From Bog-159 sp963738375 (GTDB taxonomy: Bacteria; Acidobacteriota; Terriglobia; Bryobacterales; Bryobacteraceae): a stretch of DNA of 64,000 nucleotides. Shown one piece after another: positions 56,698 to 64,000 of the stretch. The stretch is from positions 1,054,001 through 1,118,000 of the forward strand of contig CAVTWL010000004.1 of NCBI GenBank assembly GCA_963738375.1, in the 5' to 3' direction. Positions within the stretch are counted from its first letter, which is position 1; every line of letters begins with the position of its first letter. The notes under the pieces were generated by a model. It was given only the letters and a program-made list of their open reading frames with translations, was not told the DNA's origin and searched no databases. Both the position numbers and the translations under genes were made by a program.

Positions 56698-57726
56698 ACC
56701 ACGCATTAAAAGAAGTGGCTGTTGAGCAATCCTTGGTTGAGGGAGCGCATAACGCGGTGGTAGTCTGTCTGCGCATTCAGCCGCAAGAGAAAGTGACCCT
56801 CATTACCGACCACGCGTCTATCGAAATCGCGGCCGCATTGGCCAACGAGCTGGATCAGGTTGGCGCTCCGTATCGCTGCTGGACGCTGGAAGATGTCGCC
56901 CCCCGCCCGCTTTCCGCCATGCCCCAGCCGGTTCTCGACGATCTCGAGACCAGCCAGGTGAGCATCTTCGCCGCCCAGGCCCAGCTCAACGAGCTGCGTT
57001 CGCGCATGCAGATGACCGAAGTGGTCACCCGCCGCCACATCCGCCACGCCCACATGGTCAACATCACCAAGCAGATCATGCGCGACGGCATGCGCGCGGA
57101 TTTTCGGGAAGTCGACCGCATCAGCCTGCAGGTCATCGAAATCGCTCGCGCCGCCTCCGTGGTGCGCGCGAAAACGCCGGCCGGCACCGACATCACCGCC
57201 GAAATGAATCCGGACTATAAGTGGCTGAAAACCAGCGGCATCATCAGCCAGAATACCTGGGGCAACCTGCCCGGTGGCGAAATTTTCACTACGCCAGGCG
57301 AAGTCAACGGCACCTTCGTGGTCGATGGTGTAGTCGGCGATTATCTCTGCGCCAAATATGGCGACCTGCAAGCCGACGCCGCTCACCATTCGTATCAAAG
57401 GGAATCGCCTTACCGAAGCCCATTGCGACAATCGCGCTCTCGAAGATGAATTCTGGCGCTACACCCACACCGACGAAAATAGCGACCGCGTGGGCGAATT
57501 CGCCATCGGCACCAACATCGGCGTTCACGACGTCATCGGCAACATTTTGCAGGATGAGAAAATTCCCGGCGTCCACGTAGCCTTCGGCGACCCCTACGGC
57601 AGCTATACCGGCGCCAAGTGGACCTGCTCGACCCACATCGACGTCGTCGGCCGGAAATTCGATATCTGGGCGGACGATCGCATCATTATGCGCAACGGCG
57701 GATTCGTGTTGGAGGCCGGGATCTGA
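56694..57726 (+). CDS. M29-type aminopeptidase (thermophilic metalloprotease family), one frameshift
   Basis: About 343 aa from GTG at 56694 (VNHALKEVAVEQSLVEGAHN). Blocks: VCLRIQPQEKVTLITDHASI, a GNLPGGEIFTTPGEVNGTFV stretch (metal-ligand Glu residues) near 57265, then after a one-base break near 57370 FWRYTHTDENSDRVGEFAIG (Glu), GVHVAFGDPYGS (His) and STHIDVVGRKFDIWADDR (His, Asp). M29 enzymes are metal-dependent aminopeptidases. In this operon it may trim or hydrolyse the ligase product. The stop overlaps the tentative start of the next gene. Confidence 0.83.
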
Positions 57727-58904
57727 TCCCCCTTCTCCGAGAACGCTTCAACGCGGCCTTCACCCCCGCGAAATACGCCGCTTTCCTTCAGCGGATGTCG
57801 GACCAGTCGGGCGCTCCTCTGTCTTTCCGGCATTCCGAAACACCCTGCTTTTTTCCCGCCCCCCTGGTCGAGTCCATGGCGCGCGACGGCGCCGAGTTGA
57901 TCCGCCAGTTGACCAGCCCCGAATACCTGCAGATCGCCCGCCAGGCCGTGCCGCCGCGGTTCGATGTACCCAGCGAACCGGACCATCCCCTTTTTGTGCA
58001 GGTGGACTTCGGCCTGGTGCGCCAGGCGCCCGGCGAAATCGTCCCACGCCTCGTCGAGATTCAGGCCTTCCCCTCCCTCTACGCCTATCAACCTGTGCTT
58101 TCCGAGGTGTACATGGATGCCTTCGGCCTCGACCCCAGTCTGCGTTACCTGCTCAGCGGTCTGGATGTCGATGGCTACCGCGCGCTGCTGGGCCGCGCGA
58201 TCTTGAATGGTCACGATCCCGAAAACGTCATCTTGATGGAGATCGATCCGCTCCACCAAAAGACACTGGCGGATTTTATCCTTACCGAACGCATGCTGGG
58301 CGTGCGTGCCGTCTGCATCACCCAGATTCGCAAGGAAGGGCGCCGCTTGTACTATGAGCGCGACGGCCGCCGCATCCCCATCCACCGCATCTACAACCGC
58401 ACCATCGTCGATGAGTTGGAACGCCGCAACATCACCCCCGCCTTCGACTATCGCGATGACCTGGATGTCGAATGGGCCGGACATCCTAACGACTACTTCC
58501 GCATCAGCAAGTTCTCGCTTCCCTATCTGCGGCACCCCTCAGTTCCTCAGACCTGGTTCCTCGACCAACTCCATCACATCCCCGAAGATACCAATGACTA
58601 CGTATTGAAGCCGCTCTATTCCTTCGCCGGGCTGGGCGTGCGCATCGGACCGCCACGCGAAGAAATCATGGCGATCCCCGCGGCTGAGCGCGGAAGTTAC
58701 ATCCTGCAGGAGCGCGTGAGCTTCGATCCCGTCATACACACTCCGCACGGTCCCACGTGCGCCGAGATCCGTATCATGTACATCTGGCTCGACCGCTTGC
58801 TGCCGGTTTCTTTGCTGGTTCGCATGGGACGCGGCGCCATGATGGGCGTCGACCACAACAAGAATCTCGAATGGGTCGGCGCGTCCGCCGGTCTCTATGT
58901 GTAG
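57723..58904 (+). CDS. Second ATP-grasp-like protein of the ligase cluster
   Basis: About 393 aa. The coding signal begins right at the M29 stop (LIPLLRERFNAAFTPAKYAA), but there is no ATG there; CTG 57723 overlapping TGA is taken as a tentative start, with ATG 57795 (MSDQSGAPLS) as the fallback. The N-terminal ~250 residues are alpha/beta with VDFGLVRQAPGEIVPRLVEI and RIYNRTIVDELERR. The C-terminal part has ATP-grasp hallmarks: NDYVLKPLYSFAGLGVRIGP, SYILQERVSFDP, CAEIRIMYIW. I do not recognise a named family. The MFS gene follows 26 bp later. Confidence 0.72.
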   Translation: MIPLLRERFNAAFTPAKYAAFLQRMSDQSGAPLSFRHSETPCFFPAPLVESMARDGAELIRQLTSPEYLQIARQAVPPRFDVPSEPDHPLFVQVDFGLVRQAPGEIVPRLVEIQAFPSLYAYQPVLSEVYMDAFGLDPSLRYLLSGLDVDGYRALLGRAILNGHDPENVILMEIDPLHQKTLADFILTERMLGVRAVCITQIRKEGRRLYYERDGRRIPIHRIYNRTIVDELERRNITPAFDYRDDLDVEWAGHPNDYFRISKFSLPYLRHPSVPQTWFLDQLHHIPEDTNDYVLKPLYSFAGLGVRIGPPREEIMAIPAAERGSYILQERVSFDPVIHTPHGPTCAEIRIMYIWLDRLLPVSLLVRMGRGAMMGVDHNKNLEWVGASAGLYV

Positions 58905-58930
58905 CCGCGCAATGCTATACTCCCCTATCC

Positions 58931-60238
58931 ATGTCTTCATCCGAATCGGGAGCATTGCACCCAGCCGCTAAGCTGTACCGGTTTATCATCCTGGCCTTCG
59001 CCGCCCTGATGGCTTTCGGTAGCTACTTCGCGTACGATAGCGTCGCGGCCATCGAAACCACTCTCATCCAGGTCTTTCATACCGACCGCGCGGCCATCGG
59101 CGCCATGTACACGGTGTACAGCGTAGCCGCCGTAGTCGCCGTGGGCGCCGGCGGCGTACTCATCGACCGCGTCGGCATTCGCCGCGCCAGCCTGATCTTC
59201 TCCGGCTTTGTTGTCGCCGGCGCCGCCATGGTCGCAGCCGCACCCAGCCTGCCGGTCCTCTACGCAGGCCGCGTGCTGTTCGGCATCGGTTCGGAATCCA
59301 TGATTGTGGCCCAAAGCGCCATCATCGCCCGCTGGTTCACCGGTAAGGAACTGGCCATGGCATTTGGCATAACCCTTACCATCGCCCGCCTGGGCACCTT
59401 ATTTTCGTTCAACACCGAAGAACTTCTGGCCACGCGCGTGGGCTGGCGCGGCGCGCTGTGGATCGCCGCCGCCCTTTGCCTCTTCAGCCTTCTCTGCAAT
59501 TGGATTTACAATCTCATGGACCGCCATGCGGAGCCCATCCTGAAACTGCCCGAGGCCGGCTCCGGCGACAAGATCGCCTGGAGCGACGTAGGCAAGTTCA
59601 GGTCTTCTTACTGGTACGCGGTCGGCATTTGCGTCACTTTCTACTCCGCCATCTTCCCCTTCACCGCGCTGGCCACCGACTTCTTTCATGACAAGTGGGG
59701 CATGCCCATGGCCTCGGGCGAAGGTTACGGCTTCCTGGCCGGCGTCTTTTTCAATCTGACCCACATGTTCACCACCGCGCAGGGCGTGACGTCCATCATC
59801 ATCGCCGCCTCCATGGTGCTTGCGCCATTCGCCGGTAACCTGGTCGATCGTATCGGCCGCCGCGCCACCCTGATGGTGCTGGGTTCGCTGCTGATTGTGC
59901 CCGCCCACCTGCTGTTGGGGTTGACTACCATCTCCCCGGTTGTGCCGATGATCGTGCTGGGCGCGGCCTTTGTCCTGGTGCCGGCTTGCATCTGGCCCTC
60001 CGTCCCGCTGATCGTCGACGCGCGCTGCGTCGGCACCGCGTTCGGGCTGATGACCGCCATTCAAAATCTAGGCCTCGGCGCGTTCCCTTACGCCAATGGC
60101 GCGCTTCGCGATGCCACCCATGGCTACACCGCCAGCCAGGTCATGTTCAGCGGCCTGGGATTCTGCGGTTTGATCTTTTCGCTGTTGCTCTTGCGTGCCG
60201 ATCGCCGCGAAGGCGGCCGCCTGGAGAGCGCCAAGTAA
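58931..60238 (+). CDS. MFS transporter
   Basis: 435 aa from the ATG at 58931 (MSSSESGALHPAAKLYRFII), twelve TM helices. MFS motif A variants are seen after TM2 (GGVLIDRVGIRRAS) and in the second half (NLVDRIGRRATLMV). A large loop with charged residues lies in the middle (LPEAGSGDKIAWSDVGKFRS). Its place at the end of the ATP-grasp/GCS2/M29 set makes it a candidate exporter or importer of that pathway's product, by inference only. The 174-bp upstream open frame belongs to the preceding gene in another phase. Confidence 0.88.
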   Translation: MSSSESGALHPAAKLYRFIILAFAALMAFGSYFAYDSVAAIETTLIQVFHTDRAAIGAMYTVYSVAAVVAVGAGGVLIDRVGIRRASLIFSGFVVAGAAMVAAAPSLPVLYAGRVLFGIGSESMIVAQSAIIARWFTGKELAMAFGITLTIARLGTLFSFNTEELLATRVGWRGALWIAAALCLFSLLCNWIYNLMDRHAEPILKLPEAGSGDKIAWSDVGKFRSSYWYAVGICVTFYSAIFPFTALATDFFHDKWGMPMASGEGYGFLAGVFFNLTHMFTTAQGVTSIIIAASMVLAPFAGNLVDRIGRRATLMVLGSLLIVPAHLLLGLTTISPVVPMIVLGAAFVLVPACIWPSVPLIVDARCVGTAFGLMTAIQNLGLGAFPYANGALRDATHGYTASQVMFSGLGFCGLIFSLLLLRADRREGGRLESAK

Positions 60239-60294
60239 TCGCTGTATAATCGGGCTTCCGCCCATTGAACCGGTAAGAGAGGATTTTCCGAACG

Positions 60295-62124
60295 ATGCCC
60301 CTACCAGCCTTGTTGCTGTTTTTCGCAGCCCCAGAGTCGCGCATCACTTCGCTCGACTGGCTCACCATTGGACTTTACTTTGGCATCCTTCTTTGCGTTG
60401 CCTGGTGGGTCGTCAGAAAGTCCAAGGATTCCGCAACGGATTACTTCCTGGCCGGCCGCAACCTGGGCTGGTGGGTGATCGGCGCTTCCATTTTTGCTTC
60501 CAATATCGGCTCGGAGCACATCGTTGGATTGGCTGGTTCCGGCGCGACCAGCGGCGTGGCCATGGCCCATTACGAACTGCATGCCTGGTGCCTGCTGGTG
60601 CTCGCCTGGGTCTTCGTGCCGTTTTACATGCGCTCCATGGTGTTCACCATGCCCGAGTTTCTGGAACGCCGCTTCAACGAAAAGTCGCGCTACGTGCTGT
60701 CGATCGTCTCGCTCGTCACTTTTGTCATTTCCAAGATCGCAGTGGGCATTTTTGCCGGCGGGGTGGTCTTCGGCAGCCTCTTCCCGGAAATGTCGATTGA
60801 CTCTCGGCGGCGTGACCATCGACAGCTTCTGGATCGGCTCCGTCTTGGTCATCGTCTTGACCGGTCTTTACACGACGCTCGGCGGCATGCGGGCGGTGGC
60901 CTACAACGACGCCGTGCAGGTGGTCGTTCTGATCCTGGGATCGTTCCTGCTGACCGCTTATGGCCTGGTTCGCCTCGGCGGCTGGCAAGAGCTGCGCCAC
61001 ATTTGCGGCTCGGAAATGTTCAACCTCTGGAAGCCGCTCATCCCGGCAGGCGTGCAAGGCACCTGGTCGCCGGTGTTGCAAACCAACGCCGCCGGCCAGG
61101 TGGTGAAACAGGCTTGGTATTTCAACGACAATTTCCCTTGGCTCGGCATGTTGTTCTGCGCTCCGATCATCGGCCTGTGGTACTGGTGCACCGACCAATA
61201 CATCGTGCAGCGCGCGCTGGGCGCTCCGGACGAAAAAACGGCGCGCCGGGGCAGCATTTTCGCCGCTTTCCTGAAACTGTTCCCGGTCTATCTGTTCATC
61301 ATTCCCGGGTTGATCTGCTTCGCGCTGGCGAAGAGCGGCAAGGTTCCCGAGCTAACGTCCATGATCGGGCCGGACGGCCAATCCGATTCCGGCCATGTCG
61401 AACGCCGCGTTCCCCATGATGGTGCAATACCTGCTGCCGCCGGGCATTCGCGGCATCGTGGTGGCCGGGCTGCTCTCCGCCTTGATGGGCTCGCTTGGCG
61501 GGAGTATTCAACGCCTGCTCGACCCTGTTCACCGTCGATCTCTATCAGAAATGGAAGCCGCAGGCATCTCAGCATGAGCTCGTTCGCATGGGCCGGACAG
61601 CAACCATCGTGATGGTCATCATCGCCCTGGCCTGGATTCCGGTGATTAAGAGCGCCAAGGGATTGTACACGTATCTGCAATCGGTGCAGGGCTATCTTGC
61701 TCCGCCGATCTTCGTTGTGTTCTTCCTAGGTGTATTCTTCAAACGTATGACCGGTGCCGGCGCTTTGTGGGCCATGATCGTAGGCTTCGCTCTCGGTATC
61801 TTCCGCATGGCGGTCGACACGCCCGTGACGCTCGGCATGGGTGGTTTCACCGGTTACGAACCCGGTTCATTCCTGTGGGTCGTGAACAATATCTACTTCC
61901 AATACTTCAGCGTGCTTATTACCATCGTTTCGGCCGTCGTCATGATCGGGGTCAGCTACATGACAGCGGCGCCCGACGAACGCAAGATCCAAAGCCTCAC
62001 CTTTGGCACCGCTACCGAAGCCGACCGCCGCAAAACCCGCGCCGGCTGGACTTGGAAGGAAGTCGCTGCATCCGGCATTGTGCTGGCGTGCATTCTCGGG
62101 AGTTATCTCTACTTCCGCGGCTGA
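60295..62124 (+). pseudogene. Sodium:solute symporter (SGLT/SSS family), three frameshifts
   Basis: About 608 aa. Starts MPLPALLLFFAAPESRITSL with family motifs DYFLAGRNLGWWVIGASIFA, NIGSEHIVGLAGSGA and YGLVRLGGWQELR; ends with AGWTWKEVAASGIVLACILG. The frame changes near 60805 (MSID to TLGGVTIDSFW), near 61380 (after a GPDGQS, before AAFPMMVQYLLPPG) and near 61495 (one extra G; SL joins AGVFNACSTLFTVDLY). Sugar- or inositol-type SGLT homologue by motif. Conserved on both sides of every break. A TATAAT at 60245-60250 lies 45 bp upstream of the ATG but lacks a good -35. Confidence 0.85.
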
Positions 62125-62186
62125 AGCGGCCGTTACCGTTTTTCGTCCGGCTGGCGCATAATTAATAAAACACGCCAGGAGGCGTT

Positions 62187-63311
62187 ATGGGCTGCCGTAC
62201 ATGGGTGTATGCGGGGATGGTAGTGGCCATCGCCGTAGCGAGGGGTCAGAACCCGGGGCAAGAGGTAATCGACAAGAGCAGCGAGCGGGTGGTCTTTTTC
62301 ACCGGCAACGTCATGCTGGACGATGGCTCTGCGCCGGCCGATGCGGTTCGGATTGAGCGCGTTTGCGACGGTCACGCTACCTTCGAAGCGTGGACAGACG
62401 AAAAGGGTCACTTTGGCTTCAAGGTGTCACCCAATGGCGACGACGTCTCTTCCGGCGATGCCAGCCTGCCTTCCGTTCTGCGCAACGATGAACTGAACAA
62501 GGCGTTGAACGCGAGTTCCACGCAGTATTCACGGCCCATCACGACCGCTTTGCGCGGCTGCGTGCTGCGCGGAGTTCTGTCCGGCTACGGGTCTGAGACG
62601 GTGACCATGGCGATTAAGAGCACCATGGACGATTCTCGAGTGGGCACAATCCTGCTGCATCCGCTATCGCGCGCCAGCACGCTGGTGGTGAGCGCGACCA
62701 CGCTGCAGGCGCCATCGAATGCGCGCAAGGCCTATGAACGAGGACTCGAAGCCATGCGCGGCGCGAAGTGGGATATGGCTGCGTCGGAGTTCGGCAAAGC
62801 CGTCAAATCGTACCCGAAGTTCGCCGTGGCTTGGTACCAACTGGGTCTGGCGCGCCAGAACCGTAAAGATGCGGCGGGAGCGGTGGAAGCATGGAAGCAG
62901 TCCGAAGCGGCCGACCCCCGATATGTGAAGTCCTATGAAAGCCTGACCTTGGCCGCGGACCATCGCGGGGATTGGGCCGAATCGCAAATGTATTCGCAGA
63001 AGTGGATACAACTCGACCCCGAGGATTTCCCGGGGGCTTACCTTCTGAATGCCGTGGCTAACGCCAGGCTCAACAGACCCGTTGAAGCCGAGAAGGCGGC
63101 GCGCGAGGGTTTGCGTTTGGACAAGGAGTTCAGGATTCCCCGCATTAGCTATGTGCTGGGCTTGATTCTGATGGAGAAGAAGGAATATGCGGAATCCGCC
63201 AGGTGCTTCCGCAAGTATCTGGAACTGGCGCCAAACGCGAACGACGCCGCCGTGGTCCGCCAACAAGTTCCCAAACTGGAAGAACTGGCCGCCAATCAGG
63301 GCGCTAAATAA
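62187..63311 (+). CDS. Secreted TPR protein with beta domain
   Basis: 374 aa. Signal peptide MGCRTWVYAGMVVAIAVARG; a carboxypeptidase-regulatory-like beta domain (about 35-165: FFTGNVMLDDGSAPADAVRI, GHATFEAWTDEKGHFGFKV, GVLSGYGSETVTM), then TPR units (about 175-360: ARKAYERGLEAMRGAKWDMA, FAVAWYQLGLARQNRKDAAG). Strong AGGAGG ribosome site 6 bp before the ATG. Same architecture as the protein at 22114-23265, though sequence identity is low by eye. Confidence 0.82.
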   Translation: MGCRTWVYAGMVVAIAVARGQNPGQEVIDKSSERVVFFTGNVMLDDGSAPADAVRIERVCDGHATFEAWTDEKGHFGFKVSPNGDDVSSGDASLPSVLRNDELNKALNASSTQYSRPITTALRGCVLRGVLSGYGSETVTMAIKSTMDDSRVGTILLHPLSRASTLVVSATTLQAPSNARKAYERGLEAMRGAKWDMAASEFGKAVKSYPKFAVAWYQLGLARQNRKDAAGAVEAWKQSEAADPRYVKSYESLTLAADHRGDWAESQMYSQKWIQLDPEDFPGAYLLNAVANARLNRPVEAEKAAREGLRLDKEFRIPRISYVLGLILMEKKEYAESARCFRKYLELAPNANDAAVVRQQVPKLEELAANQGAK

Positions 63312-63321
63312 GCGCCGGGAA

Positions 63322-63906
63322 TCACTTTACGGCAAGCCGGAAATCGACGGTGACAACCAGTGCGTCGGGCATCACCTGGATGCGCAGCACGTTGAAATCC
63401 AGCATTTCCTGGCGGTAAACGGCTTGCGGCGCCGTTTGCTCGAGCAGCTTTTTCGCCTGATCTCCCACGCGATATTCAAACTGCTTGCGCAGGCTATCGC
63501 CCAAGGCGGCGCACACCTTCCGCACGTAGTAGCCAGTCGCATGCGCTTCGACTTTCACGTCCTTGAGGCCAATCGACTGATTGCGATAGTAGGGGAGCGC
63601 CGTGACGTAAACATCAAAAGAGTCGCCCAACCCGATGCATCGGCCAAACACATCCAGCGCCGAGCGCCCGGTGAAGTGCGCCTTCAGGATCAACATGCCG
63701 TTCTCGCCGTGGAGTTCGGGATGCTCGAGATACGCGAAGCTGCACTTGGCCGCGGCACTCCCCCGCACATAGCGTTTGCCGTCCTGCGTGAAGACCTCCT
63801 GGGCCAGGATTTTCTGGATGGCCGAATAGTGAATCTCGATGTCGGCCGCGCGTGCAGCGGACAGCGAAACGAGCAGCAGAAGGATGCAGCGGGCTCGCAC
63901 CTTCAT
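63322..63906 (-). CDS. Secreted protein of unknown function
   Basis: 194 aa. Signal peptide MKVRARCILLLLVSLSAARA. The mature part is beta/alpha with DIEIHYSAIQKILAQEVFTQ, RYVRGSAAAKCSFAYLEHPE, LKAHFTGRSALDVFGRCIGL and a C-terminal amphipathic region. Possibly a lipid- or ligand-binding periplasmic protein; no family recognised. It converges with the TPR gene (10-bp gap). Confidence 0.7.
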   Translation of the reverse strand: MKVRARCILLLLVSLSAARAADIEIHYSAIQKILAQEVFTQDGKRYVRGSAAAKCSFAYLEHPELHGENGMLILKAHFTGRSALDVFGRCIGLGDSFDVYVTALPYYRNQSIGLKDVKVEAHATGYYVRKVCAALGDSLRKQFEYRVGDQAKKLLEQTAPQAVYRQEMLDFNVLRIQVMPDALVVTVDFRLAVK

Positions 63907-63910
63907 CGGG

Positions 63911-64000
63911 TTAGTGCATGGCGGCGGCGATGATCATGCAAATGCCGATGGCCGCCGCGCCCGCGAAAATAGCCACAGCCAGATTGCGTTCCTGCACCAG
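63911..64000 (-). CDS. C-terminus of a DUF350-like membrane protein (5' end outside window)
   Basis: Only the last 29 codons are inside: LVQERNLAVAIFAGAAAIGI CMIIAAAMH with TAA at 63911. The NxAVAI… hydrophobic … AAxx ending matches DUF350/YjfL small membrane proteins, which in other genomes accompany PspA systems. It precedes the secreted protein gene by 4 bp on the same strand. Confidence 0.5.
   Translation of the reverse strand: MVQERNLAVAIFAGAAAIGICMIIAAAMH

Noticed and set aside
60245..60250. TATAAT as a promoter for the symporter gene
   Set aside because: No acceptable -35 hexamer at 16-18 bp; a chance match cannot be excluded, so it is mentioned only in the gene entry.

Overview
The window is high-GC, densely coded bacterial chromosome. 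The protein families point to Acidobacteriota, probably the Solibacter/Bryobacterales side: GloVer-repeat remnants, carboxypeptidase-regulatory-like plus TPR secreted proteins, FecR and YxWxPG-type secreted proteins, an LPxTA-tailed protein, a streptogramin-lyase-like propeller, and a xanthine-dehydrogenase relic. This placement is inference; there is no rRNA gene to confirm it. I saw no tRNA, rRNA, CRISPR array or intact insertion sequence.

Layout. 1-1.1 kb: C-terminal half of a UvrA-like ATPase. 1.1-8.9 kb: an alpha-E / circularly permuted ATP-grasp / transglutaminase / DUF2126 cluster with touching or overlapping genes. 8.9-12.8 kb: a GloVer remnant, an alpha/beta hydrolase, and accB-accC plus a small downstream gene. 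12.9-21 kb: an XRE relic, then a minus-strand run (M24 peptidase, lipoprotein, sensor kinase, quinone oxidoreductase, two unknown proteins) below a sigma-54 activator, with a xanthine-dehydrogenase fragment between. 21-23.6 kb: GT2 glycosyltransferase, secreted TPR protein, YHS-type protein. 23.6-32.7 kb: carbohydrate metabolism (pgl-opcA-zwf divergent from araB-araD; aldose epimerase and GH51 arabinofuranosidase) with a decayed BrnT/BrnA-like toxin-antitoxin pair. 32.7-36.1 kb: a PspA operon with a YbjN/DUF2170-like protein, a DUF4178 protein and a large coiled-coil membrane protein. 36-49.3 kb: secreted and membrane proteins (propeller lyase, TPR, YxWxPG, LPxTA-tailed, ClC channel, glycosyltransferase-like TPR protein, tannase/feruloyl esterase, FecR). 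49.3-54.5 kb: AlgH, a small secreted protein with a clear promoter and terminator, ABC exporter, DUF218, membrane protein, CDP-alcohol phosphatidyltransferase. 54.5-60.2 kb: ATP-grasp, GCS2 ligase, M29 peptidase, second ATP-grasp, MFS transporter; this is the best candidate here for an undescribed amide or peptide metabolite pathway. 60.3-64 kb: sodium:solute symporter, secreted TPR protein, secreted unknown, end of a DUF350-like membrane protein.

Many genes are interrupted by single-base frameshifts while the protein sequence on both sides stays well conserved. Three of the clearest lie in C homopolymers that are one base short of the open frame. The DUF2126 gene (5561-8880) and zwf (25594-27124) are worst. 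This looks more like indel error in a draft or long-read assembly than mass pseudogenisation, so disrupted genes are annotated over their full span with the breaks stated. Separately there are true-looking relics: GloVer pieces, Fic, XRE, xanthine dehydrogenase, BrnTA, and a scrambled partial copy of pgl.
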